The notes beneath the pieces were generated by a model, which had not been told where the DNA came from, ran no database searches, and was given only the letters and a program-made list of their open reading frames with translations. A DNA stretch of 64,000 nt from an uncultured Psychroserpens sp. (GTDB taxonomy: Bacteria > Bacteroidota > Bacteroidia > Flavobacteriales > Flavobacteriaceae), in contig CANKZZ010000004.1 in assembly GCA_947488655.1 (NCBI GenBank), positions 372,001-436,000 on the forward strand. The letters run 5' to 3'. The position numbers and the translations under genes were made by a program. How positions within the stretch are numbered: position 1 is the stretch's first letter; each line of letters opens with the position of its first letter. Below are positions 52,140-61,124 of the stretch, piece by piece.

Positions 52140-53006
52140 TTATTTATTGGAGTTAAAAATCTTTTTAAATCGTTGAGGTAGTTCACTTTTTATGAGTACG
52201 TCTTGGTCTGTAAAAGGATGTTTAAATGCTAAAGAATACGCATGTAGATATAATCCCTTGCCTTTTAAAATTAGTGGTTCAATGCCATAGTCTTTATCGC
52301 CCAAAATAGGGTTTCCAATATATGAAAGATGCTTGCGTAACTGATGTCTACGACCAGTTTGAGGCACTAATTGTACCAAATTAAGTGTGCCAAATCGTTT
52401 TGATGATGTTTCATTACAACGTGTAAAGCTAGATTGTGATGCTTTTTCGTCTATATCTAAAACTATTGTGCCTTGAGGTTTCATTTGGCCAATAGTAATT
52501 GCATAATAGGTTTTTTTAATTGCCTTATCTTCAAATAATTTATTTAAATCTCTAATGCTACTTTGAGTTTTACCAACCAATAAAACACCTGTAGTTGCAA
52601 AATCTAAACGATGCACAGGCTGAGGTTTGGTAGCATCAGGAAGATTACTTTTTTTAATATTTCTAACAAGCGCATTTGTAATGGTCTTAAAACTATTGCC
52701 ACTTACCAAAATACCAGCAGGTTTATGAATAACTGCTAGGTAATCATCCTCAAATAAAACATCTAATTGAAGTATTAATTTTTTCTTCGGAATAATTTCT
52801 TTCGGAATGGTAAGCGTAATACACTCTCCACCATTGATGTAAGTAGCTGTTGTCGCAACTACATCGTCAACTTTAATGTAATTTTTTTTAAGTGCTTTTT
52901 TGAGAGCCGATTTTGTTAACGCTGCATTAAAAACACCTACTCCATATTCTTGAATTCGAATAGGAGATAGTAATTGTGGTACAATATGAATTTCTGTAGT
53001 TTGAAT
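52140..53006 (-). CDS. RluA-family pseudouridine synthase with no standard start codon
   Basis: The frame is open from 53027 to the stop at 52140 and gives a full RluA protein of about 288 residues. It has an N-terminal I-V-P-Q-L-L-S-P-I-R-I-Q-E-Y-G-V-G-V-F module, motif I D-D-Y-L-A-V-I-H-K-P-A-G-I-L-V-S-G and the catalytic H-R-L-D with R-L-D-F-A-T-T-G. It also has R-R-H-Q-L-R-K-H-L and G-D-K-D-Y-G. There is no ATG, GTG or TTG before motif I. ATT at 53006-53004 precedes the family-like QTTEIHIVPQ and is the best start. The TTG at 52709 would remove motif I. Confidence 0.85.
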   Translation of the reverse strand: MQTTEIHIVPQLLSPIRIQEYGVGVFNAALTKSALKKALKKNYIKVDDVVATTATYINGGECITLTIPKEIIPKKKLILQLDVLFEDDYLAVIHKPAGILVSGNSFKTITNALVRNIKKSNLPDATKPQPVHRLDFATTGVLLVGKTQSSIRDLNKLFEDKAIKKTYYAITIGQMKPQGTIVLDIDEKASQSSFTRCNETSSKRFGTLNLVQLVPQTGRRHQLRKHLSYIGNPILGDKDYGIEPLILKGKGLYLHAYSLAFKHPFTDQDVLIKSELPQRFKKIFNSNK

Positions 53007-53123
53007 AACGTTTTGGAGTATTAAAAATTAAAACGAAGTTCGACTATTTATTTTAAATATTAAATCATAAATATAGTTTTAGGCATTAAGGTTTGTCTAC
53101 CTTATCAAAAAAGGAGACCACAC

Positions 53124-54197
53124 ATGATTACTGCGAAAGACCTAAATAAACCAACACCTATCATAGCTGGTAAACAACTTAATACATATCAACAAAACTC
53201 TAATATAAAGTCTACTATAAAAGCTTTACAAAATGGAGAATTTATACTAATTAATGAGTTTTTTAACGATGGTCTACAATTATTGGCAGAGTTGCAAAAA
53301 GAATGTAATTCAAAAGTGCTTAATTTATCATTTAAAGAGCAACAAGCCAATCGGGATAAATATCAAAAACTATCTAATTTAATTCTCTTAGAAATTGTAG
53401 ATCATCAACTTAGTGCTAAAAAATCTCCACACATTGGGTGGCTTTCAAAATTGTATCCAGATAACGGTCGTTTCATGTTAACATTTCCTCAAATACAAGG
53501 GTTAAATAGTGCTTGGCAGTGGTTTGAAAAAGGTATTGCTTTACCAGTAATTAGAAATAAAATTAAACCATATTATGGCACATATTTCCCAACACGATTT
53601 GAACATTTAATTCTTTTCGAGAATTTTTTAAACTATTATAAAGGTCCCAAAAAGACTGCTATAGATGTCGGTATTGGTTGTGGTGTATTATCGTTACAAA
53701 TGATAAATCATAAATTTCAAAAAGTTTTTGCAACAGATATTAATCCAAATGCAATTTTTGGATTGCAAGAATCTATGAGCGACACAAAGTTATCTCGAAA
53801 AATAGAACTCGATTGTGCAAATTTGTTTGGTAAATGGTCTAAACAAACAGAGCTCATTGTTTTTAATCCTCCATGGTTACCAGAGACTAGAACTCTTGAA
53901 AATTTAGATAAGGCAATGTATTACAACGAAACATTATTTGAAGACTTTTTTCATCATGCTAAAAAGCGATTATTACCAAACGGTCAAATAGTACTTATCT
54001 TTTCTAATTTAGCTCAAATTACAAAGATGACAAACGTTAATCCTATAGAAAAAGAATTAGATAATGGAGATAGGTTTAAACTAATTAGTTGTCATAAAAA
54101 GCAAGTTAAAGCAGCCTCTGCTAAAACAAAAAGAGATCAACATTGGAGAGACTTAGAAGAAGTAGAGCTATGGGTTTTACAACATAATGACAATTAA
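53124..54197 (+). CDS. Class I methyltransferase of the HemK/PrmC type
   Basis: A 357-residue protein. A ~170-residue N-terminal domain of unknown fold precedes a Rossmann methyltransferase: A-I-D-V-G-I-G-C-G-V-L-S-L (motif I), F-A-T-D-I-N-P-N-A and the N-P-P-W-L-P-E motif. That last N-P-P-(Y/W) is used by enzymes that methylate glutamine or adenine side-chain nitrogen. The large N-terminal domain argues against a release-factor methyltransferase; the substrate is open. A terminator follows. Confidence 0.82.
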   Translation: MITAKDLNKPTPIIAGKQLNTYQQNSNIKSTIKALQNGEFILINEFFNDGLQLLAELQKECNSKVLNLSFKEQQANRDKYQKLSNLILLEIVDHQLSAKKSPHIGWLSKLYPDNGRFMLTFPQIQGLNSAWQWFEKGIALPVIRNKIKPYYGTYFPTRFEHLILFENFLNYYKGPKKTAIDVGIGCGVLSLQMINHKFQKVFATDINPNAIFGLQESMSDTKLSRKIELDCANLFGKWSKQTELIVFNPPWLPETRTLENLDKAMYYNETLFEDFFHHAKKRLLPNGQIVLIFSNLAQITKMTNVNPIEKELDNGDRFKLISCHKKQVKAASAKTKRDQHWRDLEEVELWVLQHNDN

Positions 54198-54210
54198 GAT
54201 TAAAATAAAA

Positions 54211-54241
54211 AAAAAGCATTCACGCTATGTGAATGCTTTAG
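54211..54241. terminator. Hairpin terminator
   Basis: AAAGCATTCAC and GTGAATGCTTT pair around a 5-base loop, with an A-run before it. The plus-strand T-run is short; the minus-strand T-run is long, so it may mainly serve the yceI gene. Confidence 0.75.
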
Positions 54242-54282
54242 AGATTGTGTAACAATTAAGTTACCGTTAGTTAGCTATCAAT

Positions 54283-54954
54283 CTATGACTTTATAGCTTT
54301 CACTAAAATTTTTAATTCTATGTCGTCGTTAACAAATTTATCACCTAAGTCATCAAATACAGATTTAGATCCATAATTAACTCCCCATTTTGTTCTATCA
54401 ATTGTAAATGCATCACTCTCTATAGTCATCATGTCATCTGTGTTAGTAATAGTTACAGGAAAAGAAATATTATGTTTTTGACCCTTTATAGCTAAGTTTC
54501 CAGATAATCTTGTTTTACCAGCAGCTAAAGCCTCTGTTCCAGTGATTTCAAATGCAGCACTTGGAAATTTTGTTGTATCAAAAAAGTGATTTTCTTTACC
54601 CTCTACAGTACCTTTTAAATGAGATTCTAAACTTGTTTTACCATCATCTTTAAGGTCTAATACTGTAATAGATGTCATGTCTATTAAAAAAGTACCACTT
54701 TGTAATTTTCCATCATCTGTTTTAAAAACACCACTATCTAAACTAATGGTACCATTATGTGTACCTGTTGGTTTAAAACCTTTCCACTCAATTGTAGACT
54801 CTCCAATATTAGCGGTATATTTTTGAGAAGTACTTTCACTAACAGCAGCAGCTTCAGCATCACTCGTATTAGCTTCGGCAGCTTTATCTTTGCAACTTGT
54901 AAAAACTATGGCAACTACTAAAATCATTGAAAGTTTTAAAAATTTCGTTTTCAT
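54283..54954 (-). CDS. YceI-family lipocalin-like lipoprotein
   Basis: A 223-residue lipoprotein (lipobox FTSC, Cys21), a low-complexity Ala/Ser/Glu linker (about 24-46) and a YceI beta-barrel: S-T-I-E-W-K-G-F-K-P-T-G-T-H-N-G, then K-F-P-S-A-A-F-E-I-T-G and I-D-R-T-K-W-G-V-N-Y-G-S-K. The barrel binds isoprenoid or lipid ligands in family structures. It is an envelope lipid-binding protein. It is divergent from grpE, with 159 bases between the starts. Confidence 0.93.
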   Translation of the reverse strand: MKTKFLKLSMILVVAIVFTSCKDKAAEANTSDAEAAAVSESTSQKYTANIGESTIEWKGFKPTGTHNGTISLDSGVFKTDDGKLQSGTFLIDMTSITVLDLKDDGKTSLESHLKGTVEGKENHFFDTTKFPSAAFEITGTEALAAGKTRLSGNLAIKGQKHNISFPVTITNTDDMMTIESDAFTIDRTKWGVNYGSKSVFDDLGDKFVNDDIELKILVKAIKS

Positions 54955-55016
54955 ATTATGGTTTGTTTTATAGGTTTAATTGAAACAAAAATAAGCATTG
55001 CATAAGGGTTCTGCAA

Positions 55017-55024
55017 TTCCGAAG
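55017..55024 (-). repeat. Intergenic copy of the CTTCGGAA motif
   Basis: TTCCGAAG in the yceI-grpE intergenic region, 19 bases upstream of the TTTG at 55043. Confidence 0.6.
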
Positions 55025-55042
55025 AAAATATTTTGGTGACAT

Positions 55043-55075
55043 TTTGACATTTTAATAATAATGGCAGTACTTTTG
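55043..55075 (+). promoter_or_regulatory. grpE promoter
   Basis: TTTG at 55043-55046 and TACTTTTG at 55068-55075, 21 bases apart, match the Bacteroidota -33/-7 boxes. The -7 sequence is identical to that of trxB. The ATG is 38 bases downstream. Confidence 0.7.
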
Positions 55076-55113
55076 CCATCTTTAAATCGAAGATTTATAA
55101 AATAATCCAAAAA

Positions 55114-55659
55114 ATGAGTAAAAAAGATAAAAATCAAACCGTAGATGAACCTCAGGTTCAAGACGATATAAATGAGGCTGTTAACGAATCTCAAACACAA
55201 GAATTAACAGTAGAAGAGCAGCTTAAAGACGATTTGGCAAAAGAAAAAGACAAATTTATGCGTCTTTTTGCCGAATTTGAAAACTACAAAAGGCGAACTA
55301 CAAAAGAACGTATAGACTTATTTAAAACTGCGAGTGAAGACGTATTGCTGTCAATGTTACCAGTTTTAGATGATTTTGAACGTGCTTTGCTACATATTGA
55401 AGACGACAAAGAAGCCGAAGAATTAAGAAAAGGTGTTTTATTAATTTACAATAAACTTTTGTCAACCTTAGAGAAAAAAGGTTTATCAAAAATAGAAGTA
55501 GCTCAAGGTGATACATTCAACGCAGATGATCACGAAGCAATAACTCAAATACCTGCTCCAACAGATGATTTAAAAGGAAAAATTATAGACGTTGTAGAAA
55601 AAGGTTATAAGTTGGGAGAGAAAGTAATTCGTTTTCCTAAAGTAGTTATAGGGCAATAA
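55114..55659 (+). CDS. grpE: Nucleotide exchange factor GrpE
   Basis: A 181-residue protein with an acidic, Gln/Glu-rich N-terminus (1-40), a long coiled-coil (about 40-95: L-K-D-D-L-A-K-E-K-D-K-F-M-R-L-F-A-E-F-E-N-Y-K-R-R) and the beta-domain ending G-Y-K-L-G-E-K-V-I-R-F-P-K-V-V-I. It releases ADP from DnaK. dnaJ follows 47 bases downstream and the two form an operon; dnaK is not in this window. Confidence 0.96.
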   Translation: MSKKDKNQTVDEPQVQDDINEAVNESQTQELTVEEQLKDDLAKEKDKFMRLFAEFENYKRRTTKERIDLFKTASEDVLLSMLPVLDDFERALLHIEDDKEAEELRKGVLLIYNKLLSTLEKKGLSKIEVAQGDTFNADDHEAITQIPAPTDDLKGKIIDVVEKGYKLGEKVIRFPKVVIGQ

Positions 55660-55679
55660 TTAAATATTAAAACTCTTTT

Positions 55680-55687
55680 CTTCGGAA
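55680..55687 (+). repeat. Intergenic copy of the CTTCGGAA motif
   Basis: CTTCGGAA lies between the grpE stop and the dnaJ start, 19 bases before the ATG. Confidence 0.6.
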
Positions 55688-55706
55688 AAAGGTTAATTAA
55701 ACAAGC

Positions 55707-56822
55707 ATGGCAAAAAGAGATTATTACGAAATATTAGGTGTTACTAAAAGTGCAACTACTGCAGAAATTAAGAAAGCCTACCGTAAAATGGCAATTAAAT
55801 ATCATCCAGATAAAAATCCAGATGACTCAGAAGCAGAAGCAAAATTTAAAGAAGCAGCAGAAGCTTATGAGGTTTTAAGTAATGCCGACAAAAAAGCACG
55901 TTACGACCAATTTGGTCACCAAGCCTTTGATGGTTCTGGTGGATTTGGTGGAGGAGGTGGTATGAATATGGATGACATATTCAGCCAGTTTGGTGATATT
56001 TTTGGTGGAGGCGGTTTCTCTGGTTTTGGAGGCGGTTTTGGTGGAGGCCAAAGACGTGTTAAAGGCAGTAATTTAAGAATTAGAGTGTCTTTAACCTTAG
56101 AAGAAATAGCAAATGGTGTTGAGAAAAAAATAAAGGTAAAACGTAAAGTACAAGCGCCAGGTACAACTTATAAAACGTGTGCAACTTGTAATGGACAAGG
56201 ACAGGTTACTAGAGTTACAAACACTATTTTAGGTCGTATGCAAACCGCATCGGCTTGTCCAACTTGTGGAGGAGCAGGACAGAGTATAGATAAAAAACCA
56301 GCAGATGCAGATGGTCAAGGTTTAAAGGTAAAAGAAGAAACTGTTTCTGTTAAAATACCTGCAGGAGTGGTAGACTCAATGCAACTTAAAGTAACAGGAA
56401 AAGGTAATGAAGCACCAGGTAATGGTATCTCTGGAGATTTATTAGTTGTTATTGAAGAGAAAGAACACGAGACATTAAAACGAGAAGGTGATAATTTACA
56501 TTATGATTTATATGTAAGTCTACCAGATGCTGTTCTTGGTACCTCTAAAGAAATTGATACAGTTACTGGTAAAGTTAGAATTAAGGTAGATGCAGGTGTG
56601 CAGTCTGGTAAAATTTTAAGATTACGTGGTAAGGGAATACCTAGTATAAATGGTTATGGCAGTGGAGATTTACTGGTACATGTAAACGTCTGGACGCCTA
56701 AAACATTAAACAAAGAACAAAAACAGTTTTTTGAAAGTATGAAAAATGATGAGCACTTTGATCCAAAGCCAGAAAGCACTGATAAATCGTTTTTTGAAAA
56801 AGTAAAAGATATGTTTTCATAA
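55707..56822 (+). CDS. dnaJ: Co-chaperone DnaJ with a single zinc-ribbon pair
   Basis: A 371-residue protein: J-domain (1-70) with the H-P-D triad in Y-H-P-D-K-N-P, a Gly/Phe-rich linker (about 73-115), a cysteine region and two C-terminal substrate-binding domains ([22 protein letters not shown]). The cysteine region has only C-A-T-C-N-G-Q-G and C-P-T-C-G-G-A-G, two of the usual four CxxCxGxG repeats, so one zinc site instead of two. Flavobacterial DnaJ proteins usually look this way. It is preceded by grpE and closed by two terminators. Confidence 0.95.
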   Translation: MAKRDYYEILGVTKSATTAEIKKAYRKMAIKYHPDKNPDDSEAEAKFKEAAEAYEVLSNADKKARYDQFGHQAFDGSGGFGGGGGMNMDDIFSQFGDIFGGGGFSGFGGGFGGGQRRVKGSNLRIRVSLTLEEIANGVEKKIKVKRKVQAPGTTYKTCATCNGQGQVTRVTNTILGRMQTASACPTCGGAGQSIDKKPADADGQGLKVKEETVSVKIPAGVVDSMQLKVTGKGNEAPGNGISGDLLVVIEEKEHETLKREGDNLHYDLYVSLPDAVLGTSKEIDTVTGKVRIKVDAGVQSGKILRLRGKGIPSINGYGSGDLLVHVNVWTPKTLNKEQKQFFESMKNDEHFDPKPESTDKSFFEKVKDMFS

Positions 56823-56854
56823 AAAGACAATTTTTAATAAAAAACACTATATTT

Positions 56855-56890
56855 GATTTATCACTAATTATAAATTAGTGATAATTTTTC
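56855..56890 (+). terminator. First terminator after dnaJ
   Basis: TATCACTAATT, loop ATA and AATTAGTGATA, followed by a T-rich stretch. Confidence 0.8.
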
Positions 56891-56909
56891 TTTTTCATAG
56901 CAATTTTTT

Positions 56910-56943
56910 CCCATCCTTAATTGATTTTGAGGGTGGGTTTTGT
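56910..56943 (+). terminator. Second terminator after dnaJ
   Basis: CCCATCCT and AGGGTGGG pair across a 12-base loop (one G-T pair), then TTTTGTTTT. Two terminators in a row give strong insulation of the ABC operon. Confidence 0.75.
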
Positions 56944-57098
56944 TTTAAATCTAATTTGTGTTGAGCACAGTTAATGACTTCCTTTAGTTTATATTACATA
57001 ATATACTTACAGTTAAAAAATTAAACAAATAAGCATACTTTACGTCGTTAACATTTTTATCTTTACTGCTACAAAATCAAACTATTTTAACACAACTT

Positions 57099-58025
57099 AT
57101 GAATGACCTACTAGTTGCTGATTCAGTATCTAAAAACTTCGGAAATTTTAAAGCACTCAACGATGTATCTATTTCAGTTCCTAAAGGAAGTATATTTGGG
57201 TTGCTAGGCCCAAATGGAGCTGGGAAAACAACTCTTATTAGAATTGTAAATCAAATTACAATGCCAGATACAGGACGCGTTTTGTTAGATGGAGAGCTTT
57301 TAAAACCAGAACACATACAAAATATTGGTTATTTACCAGAAGAGCGAGGATTGTATAAATCTATGAAAGTTGGTGAGCAAGCGTTATATCTAGCTCAACT
57401 TAAAGGTTTATCAAAAAACGAGGCTAAAGAACGTTTAAAATATTGGTTTGATAAGTTAGAAATAGGAGATTGGTGGAATAAGAAAATACAAGAATTAAGT
57501 AAGGGTCAGGCACAAAAAATACAGTTTATTGTAACTGTTTTACACCAGCCAAAACTTTTAATTTTTGATGAGCCTTTTTCTGGTTTTGATCCCATTAATG
57601 CCAACTTAATTAAAGACGAAATTCTTCAACTTAGAGACGAAGGTGCAACAGTTATTTTTTCAACTCACCGTATGGAGTCTGTAGAAGAGCTTTGTGATCA
57701 TATTGCTTTGATTCATAAATCTAACAAAGTATTAGACGGTAAATTAACAGATATCAAGCGTCAATACAAAACCAATACGTTTGAAGTTGGTTTACAAACC
57801 GATACAATAGAGGCAGTAACAAATGCTATAAAAGATAAATTTGAGGTGTTGCCAGCAACCTTTAGAAACCTTAATGATGATGTTAAACTTAATATTAAGC
57901 TTAATGCATCAGACACATCAAACGATTTATTATCATTTTTAACATCAAAAGCCGAAGTGCATCACTTTGTAGAGGTTATACCAAGCGCAAGTGATATATT
58001 TATTCAAACAGTAAAGAACAACTAA
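57099..58025 (+). CDS. ABC transporter ATP-binding protein (NatA-like)
   Basis: A 308-residue ATPase with Walker A G-P-N-G-A-G-K-T, signature L-S-K-G-Q-A-Q-K-I, Walker B L-L-I-F-D-E-P-F-S-G-F-D and the H-loop S-T-H-R-M. The C-terminal ~80 residues are the DUF4162-type tail of NatA/CcmA-like exporters. It pairs with the permease that starts 1 base after its stop. NatAB systems export Na+ or small drugs; the substrate here cannot be assigned. Confidence 0.95.
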   Translation: MNDLLVADSVSKNFGNFKALNDVSISVPKGSIFGLLGPNGAGKTTLIRIVNQITMPDTGRVLLDGELLKPEHIQNIGYLPEERGLYKSMKVGEQALYLAQLKGLSKNEAKERLKYWFDKLEIGDWWNKKIQELSKGQAQKIQFIVTVLHQPKLLIFDEPFSGFDPINANLIKDEILQLRDEGATVIFSTHRMESVEELCDHIALIHKSNKVLDGKLTDIKRQYKTNTFEVGLQTDTIEAVTNAIKDKFEVLPATFRNLNDDVKLNIKLNASDTSNDLLSFLTSKAEVHHFVEVIPSASDIFIQTVKNN

Positions 58026-58026
58026 A

Positions 58027-59343
58027 ATGAACCATTTACCACTCATTATAAAGAGAGAGTATCTTACAAAGGTTAAGAACAAATCTTTCATCATTATGAC
58101 GTTTGTTAGTCCGTTAATTATGGTCGCTCTATTTGCAGTAGTTGGCTATTTATCACAATTAAATAATGATAAAGAACGTACAATTGCAGTTCTCGATGAA
58201 ACAGGTGTTTTAAGTGATATTTTTAAAAATACAGAGCATACCACCTATACACTTTTGACTAGTGATACTAGTTTAGAGACTGCAAAAGAGCTAACTAAAG
58301 CTAAAGAAGATTTTGGCTTGTTATATATTGTAAAAAGTAACGATACAACTAGTGTTTTATCAGGTGTTCAATTTTTCTCAGACGAGTCACCTTCTATAGG
58401 TATCATGAACAGCCTGGAAGAAAAGATAGAAAAGAAATTAGAAGACACTAAACTCATTAATAACGGTGTTGATATTGAGCAAATAGAAGCCTCTAAAACC
58501 AATATAACAATAGCACAAGAAACGTTTACAGGAGAGAAAACTTCTAAAATAGATAGTTATTTAAAGTTGGCCTTTGGAGGAGCAGCAGGATATTTACTGT
58601 TTATGTTTATTATTATCTACGGAAACATGATAATGCGAAGTGTTATCGAAGAAAAAACAAGTAGAATTATTGAAGTAATAATTTCATCTGTAAAACCCAT
58701 TCAATTAATGATGGGTAAAATTATAGGTACCTCATTAGCTGGGATTACACAATTTGCAATTTGGGTGGTTTTAGGAAGCGTGCTAATGTTAGTAGCCTCT
58801 GCAATTCTTGGTATTAGTCTAACAGAGATGCAATCTCCTCAACAGGATATGATGAATCAAGCGATGCAAAATCCAGATATTGCAAATGAGTTTCAATTGG
58901 GATTACAATCGTTTTTTAATTTACCTATAGCTAATTTAGTTATTGCATTTCTATTCTTTTTTATTGGAGGATATTTATTATACAGTTCATTATATGCAGC
59001 AGTTGGTGCAGCAGTTGATAATGAGACAGATACGCAGCAGTTTATGATGCCAATTTTAATGCCTTTAATTTTAGCAGTTTATGTTGGTATTTTTACGGTA
59101 ATAGAAGATCCTCATGGTACAGTTTCAACTGTGTTCTCTTTTGTGCCATTTACATCGCCAGTTGTAATGCTAATGAGAATACCTTTTGGTGTTCCAATTT
59201 GGCAGCAGGTTTTATCATTTGCTATATTAGTTTGTACTTTCATATTTACTGTATGGTTTGCAGCAAAAATATATAGAGTAGGGATTTTAATGTATGGTAA
59301 AAAGCCGAGTTATAAAGAGCTTTACAAATGGATTAAATATTAG
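58027..59343 (+). CDS. ABC-2 type permease (NatB-like)
   Basis: A 438-residue permease. A first membrane helix (about 20-43) is followed by a ~130-residue extracytoplasmic domain, then six or so helices from about 175 onward with the conserved V-I-E-E-K-T-S-R-I-I-E-V-I-I-S-S-V-K-P segment. This is the layout of the NatB/ABC-2 exporter group. It is translationally coupled to the ATPase gene upstream, and the channel gene begins 2 bases after its stop. Confidence 0.93.
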   Translation: MNHLPLIIKREYLTKVKNKSFIIMTFVSPLIMVALFAVVGYLSQLNNDKERTIAVLDETGVLSDIFKNTEHTTYTLLTSDTSLETAKELTKAKEDFGLLYIVKSNDTTSVLSGVQFFSDESPSIGIMNSLEEKIEKKLEDTKLINNGVDIEQIEASKTNITIAQETFTGEKTSKIDSYLKLAFGGAAGYLLFMFIIIYGNMIMRSVIEEKTSRIIEVIISSVKPIQLMMGKIIGTSLAGITQFAIWVVLGSVLMLVASAILGISLTEMQSPQQDMMNQAMQNPDIANEFQLGLQSFFNLPIANLVIAFLFFFIGGYLLYSSLYAAVGAAVDNETDTQQFMMPILMPLILAVYVGIFTVIEDPHGTVSTVFSFVPFTSPVVMLMRIPFGVPIWQQVLSFAILVCTFIFTVWFAAKIYRVGILMYGKKPSYKELYKWIKY

Positions 59344-59345
59344 TG

Positions 59346-60230
59346 ATGAGACAAGATTTATCTAAATTAGAAGAAACTATTACAGAGAGTTCTGCATGGG
59401 AATCTCTCAAATCTTTTATGAGTCAACACATAGATGTTAGTAAAGATATTACGATATCTATTTTTGATGTTTTAGTGGTTATTACTGTAATTTTTATTAC
59501 CACATTAATTCTTAGACTTGTTTTAAAGATTATCACAAGAAATTTGCCACCAGATGATAAGGGTAAATTTAATGTTGTTTTTGGGTATTTTAGATGGTTA
59601 ATCTATGTAATAATTCTTTTAATTACATTGCATAGTGTAGGTGTTAATGTGACCGCAGTATTTGCTGCATCTGCAGCATTAATGATTGGTATTGGTTTAG
59701 CACTTCAAACTTTATTTCAAGATATTATTTCGGGTGTTTTTATTTTAATTGACCAATCTGTACATGTTGGAGATATTATTGAAATTGAAGGTAAAGTAGG
59801 ACGTGTTGAAGAAATTAAATTAAGAACCACACGAGCAGTAACTATAGATAATAAAGTATTAATTATACCAAACCATTTATATTTAACCAACAGTTTATAT
59901 AACTGGACACAAAACGGAACTACAACAAGAGAAAACGTAGAGGTAGGTGTAGCCTATGGTAGTGATGTGCAATTAGTTAAAAAATTATTATTACAAGCAG
60001 CGAGTACACATCCAGATGTGATTAGCACACCAGAGCCAACTGTAGTTTTTACAAATTTTGGAGATAGTTCACTAAACTTTAAATTGGTATTTACTCTAGC
60101 CGATAGTTTTAAAGCACAATTTCCTAAGAGTGATATACGTTTTGAGATAGATAAATTGTTTAGAGAGAATAATGTCTCCATCCCATTTCCGCAGAGAGAT
60201 ATTCATATTATCCAAAAAACCGAAAAATAA
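59346..60230 (+). CDS. Mechanosensitive channel, MscS family
   Basis: From ATG 59346 the protein has 294 residues (a GTG immediately before overlaps the permease stop). Three membrane helices (about 40-60, 80-103 and 105-130) end in the MscS pore helix A-L-M-I-G-I-G-L-A-L-Q. It then has H-V-G-D-I-I-E-I-E-G-K-V-G-R-V-E-E-I and an alpha/beta cytoplasmic domain. It opens on membrane stretch to release solutes. It follows the ABC exporter genes with 2 bases between and is probably cotranscribed. Confidence 0.94.
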   Translation: MRQDLSKLEETITESSAWESLKSFMSQHIDVSKDITISIFDVLVVITVIFITTLILRLVLKIITRNLPPDDKGKFNVVFGYFRWLIYVIILLITLHSVGVNVTAVFAASAALMIGIGLALQTLFQDIISGVFILIDQSVHVGDIIEIEGKVGRVEEIKLRTTRAVTIDNKVLIIPNHLYLTNSLYNWTQNGTTTRENVEVGVAYGSDVQLVKKLLLQAASTHPDVISTPEPTVVFTNFGDSSLNFKLVFTLADSFKAQFPKSDIRFEIDKLFRENNVSIPFPQRDIHIIQKTEK

Positions 60231-60240
60231 AAAAGAATAT

Positions 60241-61122
60241 ATGTCTAAATATAATAAGTTGTGGAGTGTTTTTGTTTTGTGTTTTATTTCGCAATTTGCA
60301 AGTGCTCAGCTTACAGATATAGCAAGACTAGAATATTCATTTATACCCAAGAGTAACTCAGAAGATCAATATACTAGATTACGCGCATTATTTAATTATC
60401 CTATTAAAACTAAAGAGGATTGTTATTTAATAGTTGGTGCAGAGTATAATCGTGTAATTTTAAACCTCGAAGATGACTATCCATTTGATAATACGCTTTT
60501 AGAAACAATTAATATTATTGATCTTAATATAGGTTATACTTTTAAAGCTAATGAGAAATGGCGATTAGGTTTTAAGCTTAATCCAAGAATAGCGTCTACT
60601 TTAACAGAGAAAATCACTTCAGATGATATTTTTATAAATGGAGGTTTGTTTGCCATAATTGATAGAACTAAGAGCGAAAGTCTAAAACGACCGTATCGCT
60701 TAATTTTAGGTTTAACCTACAATGCAACTACAGGTGTACCATTTCCGCTTCCTTTTGTGAGCTACTATAGACGAGTTAATGAGGATTGGTCTTTTGCTTT
60801 AGGTATTCCTAAGTCTAATGTTAAGCATTTTATTGATGCTAAACATTCTGTTCAAGCATTTATTGGTTTAGATGGTTATTTTGCACATTTACAAAGACCA
60901 CAAATGGTATTAGGCAAACAAATAGAAGATATATCATTATCAGTTGCTGTAGGTGGATTAGGTTACGAATATACGTTTTCAAAATATTTGGTGGGATATT
61001 TGTATACAGGTTACACATTACGATTAAATAATGCATTACGTGATGAAAATAGAGATGAAGTTTTTAAATTAGACGATGTAAATGCATTCTATTTAAGAAC
61101 AGGTTTTAAAGTTAAGATATAA
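60241..61122 (+). CDS. Outer membrane beta-barrel protein (DUF6268-like)
   Basis: From ATG 60241 the product has 293 residues with a signal peptide (cleavage near FASA-Q); the longer frame overlaps the channel gene and hides the signal. The mature part is a barrel with alternating strands, L-E-Y-S-F-I-P near the start, P-L-P-F-V-S-Y-Y-R-R in the middle and a C-terminal F-Y-L-R-T-G-F-K-V-K-I strand. It resembles DUF6268 barrels, with no known substrate. It lies between the channel gene and the sigma-54 activator gene in one direction. Confidence 0.8.
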   Translation: MSKYNKLWSVFVLCFISQFASAQLTDIARLEYSFIPKSNSEDQYTRLRALFNYPIKTKEDCYLIVGAEYNRVILNLEDDYPFDNTLLETINIIDLNIGYTFKANEKWRLGFKLNPRIASTLTEKITSDDIFINGGLFAIIDRTKSESLKRPYRLILGLTYNATTGVPFPLPFVSYYRRVNEDWSFALGIPKSNVKHFIDAKHSVQAFIGLDGYFAHLQRPQMVLGKQIEDISLSVAVGGLGYEYTFSKYLVGYLYTGYTLRLNNALRDENRDEVFKLDDVNAFYLRTGFKVKI

Positions 61123-61124
61123 AA

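Noticed and set aside
52140-52709. Shorter RluA gene starting at TTG 52709
   Set aside because: That start would delete the conserved D-D-Y-L-A-V-I-H-K-P motif, which lies in frame upstream.
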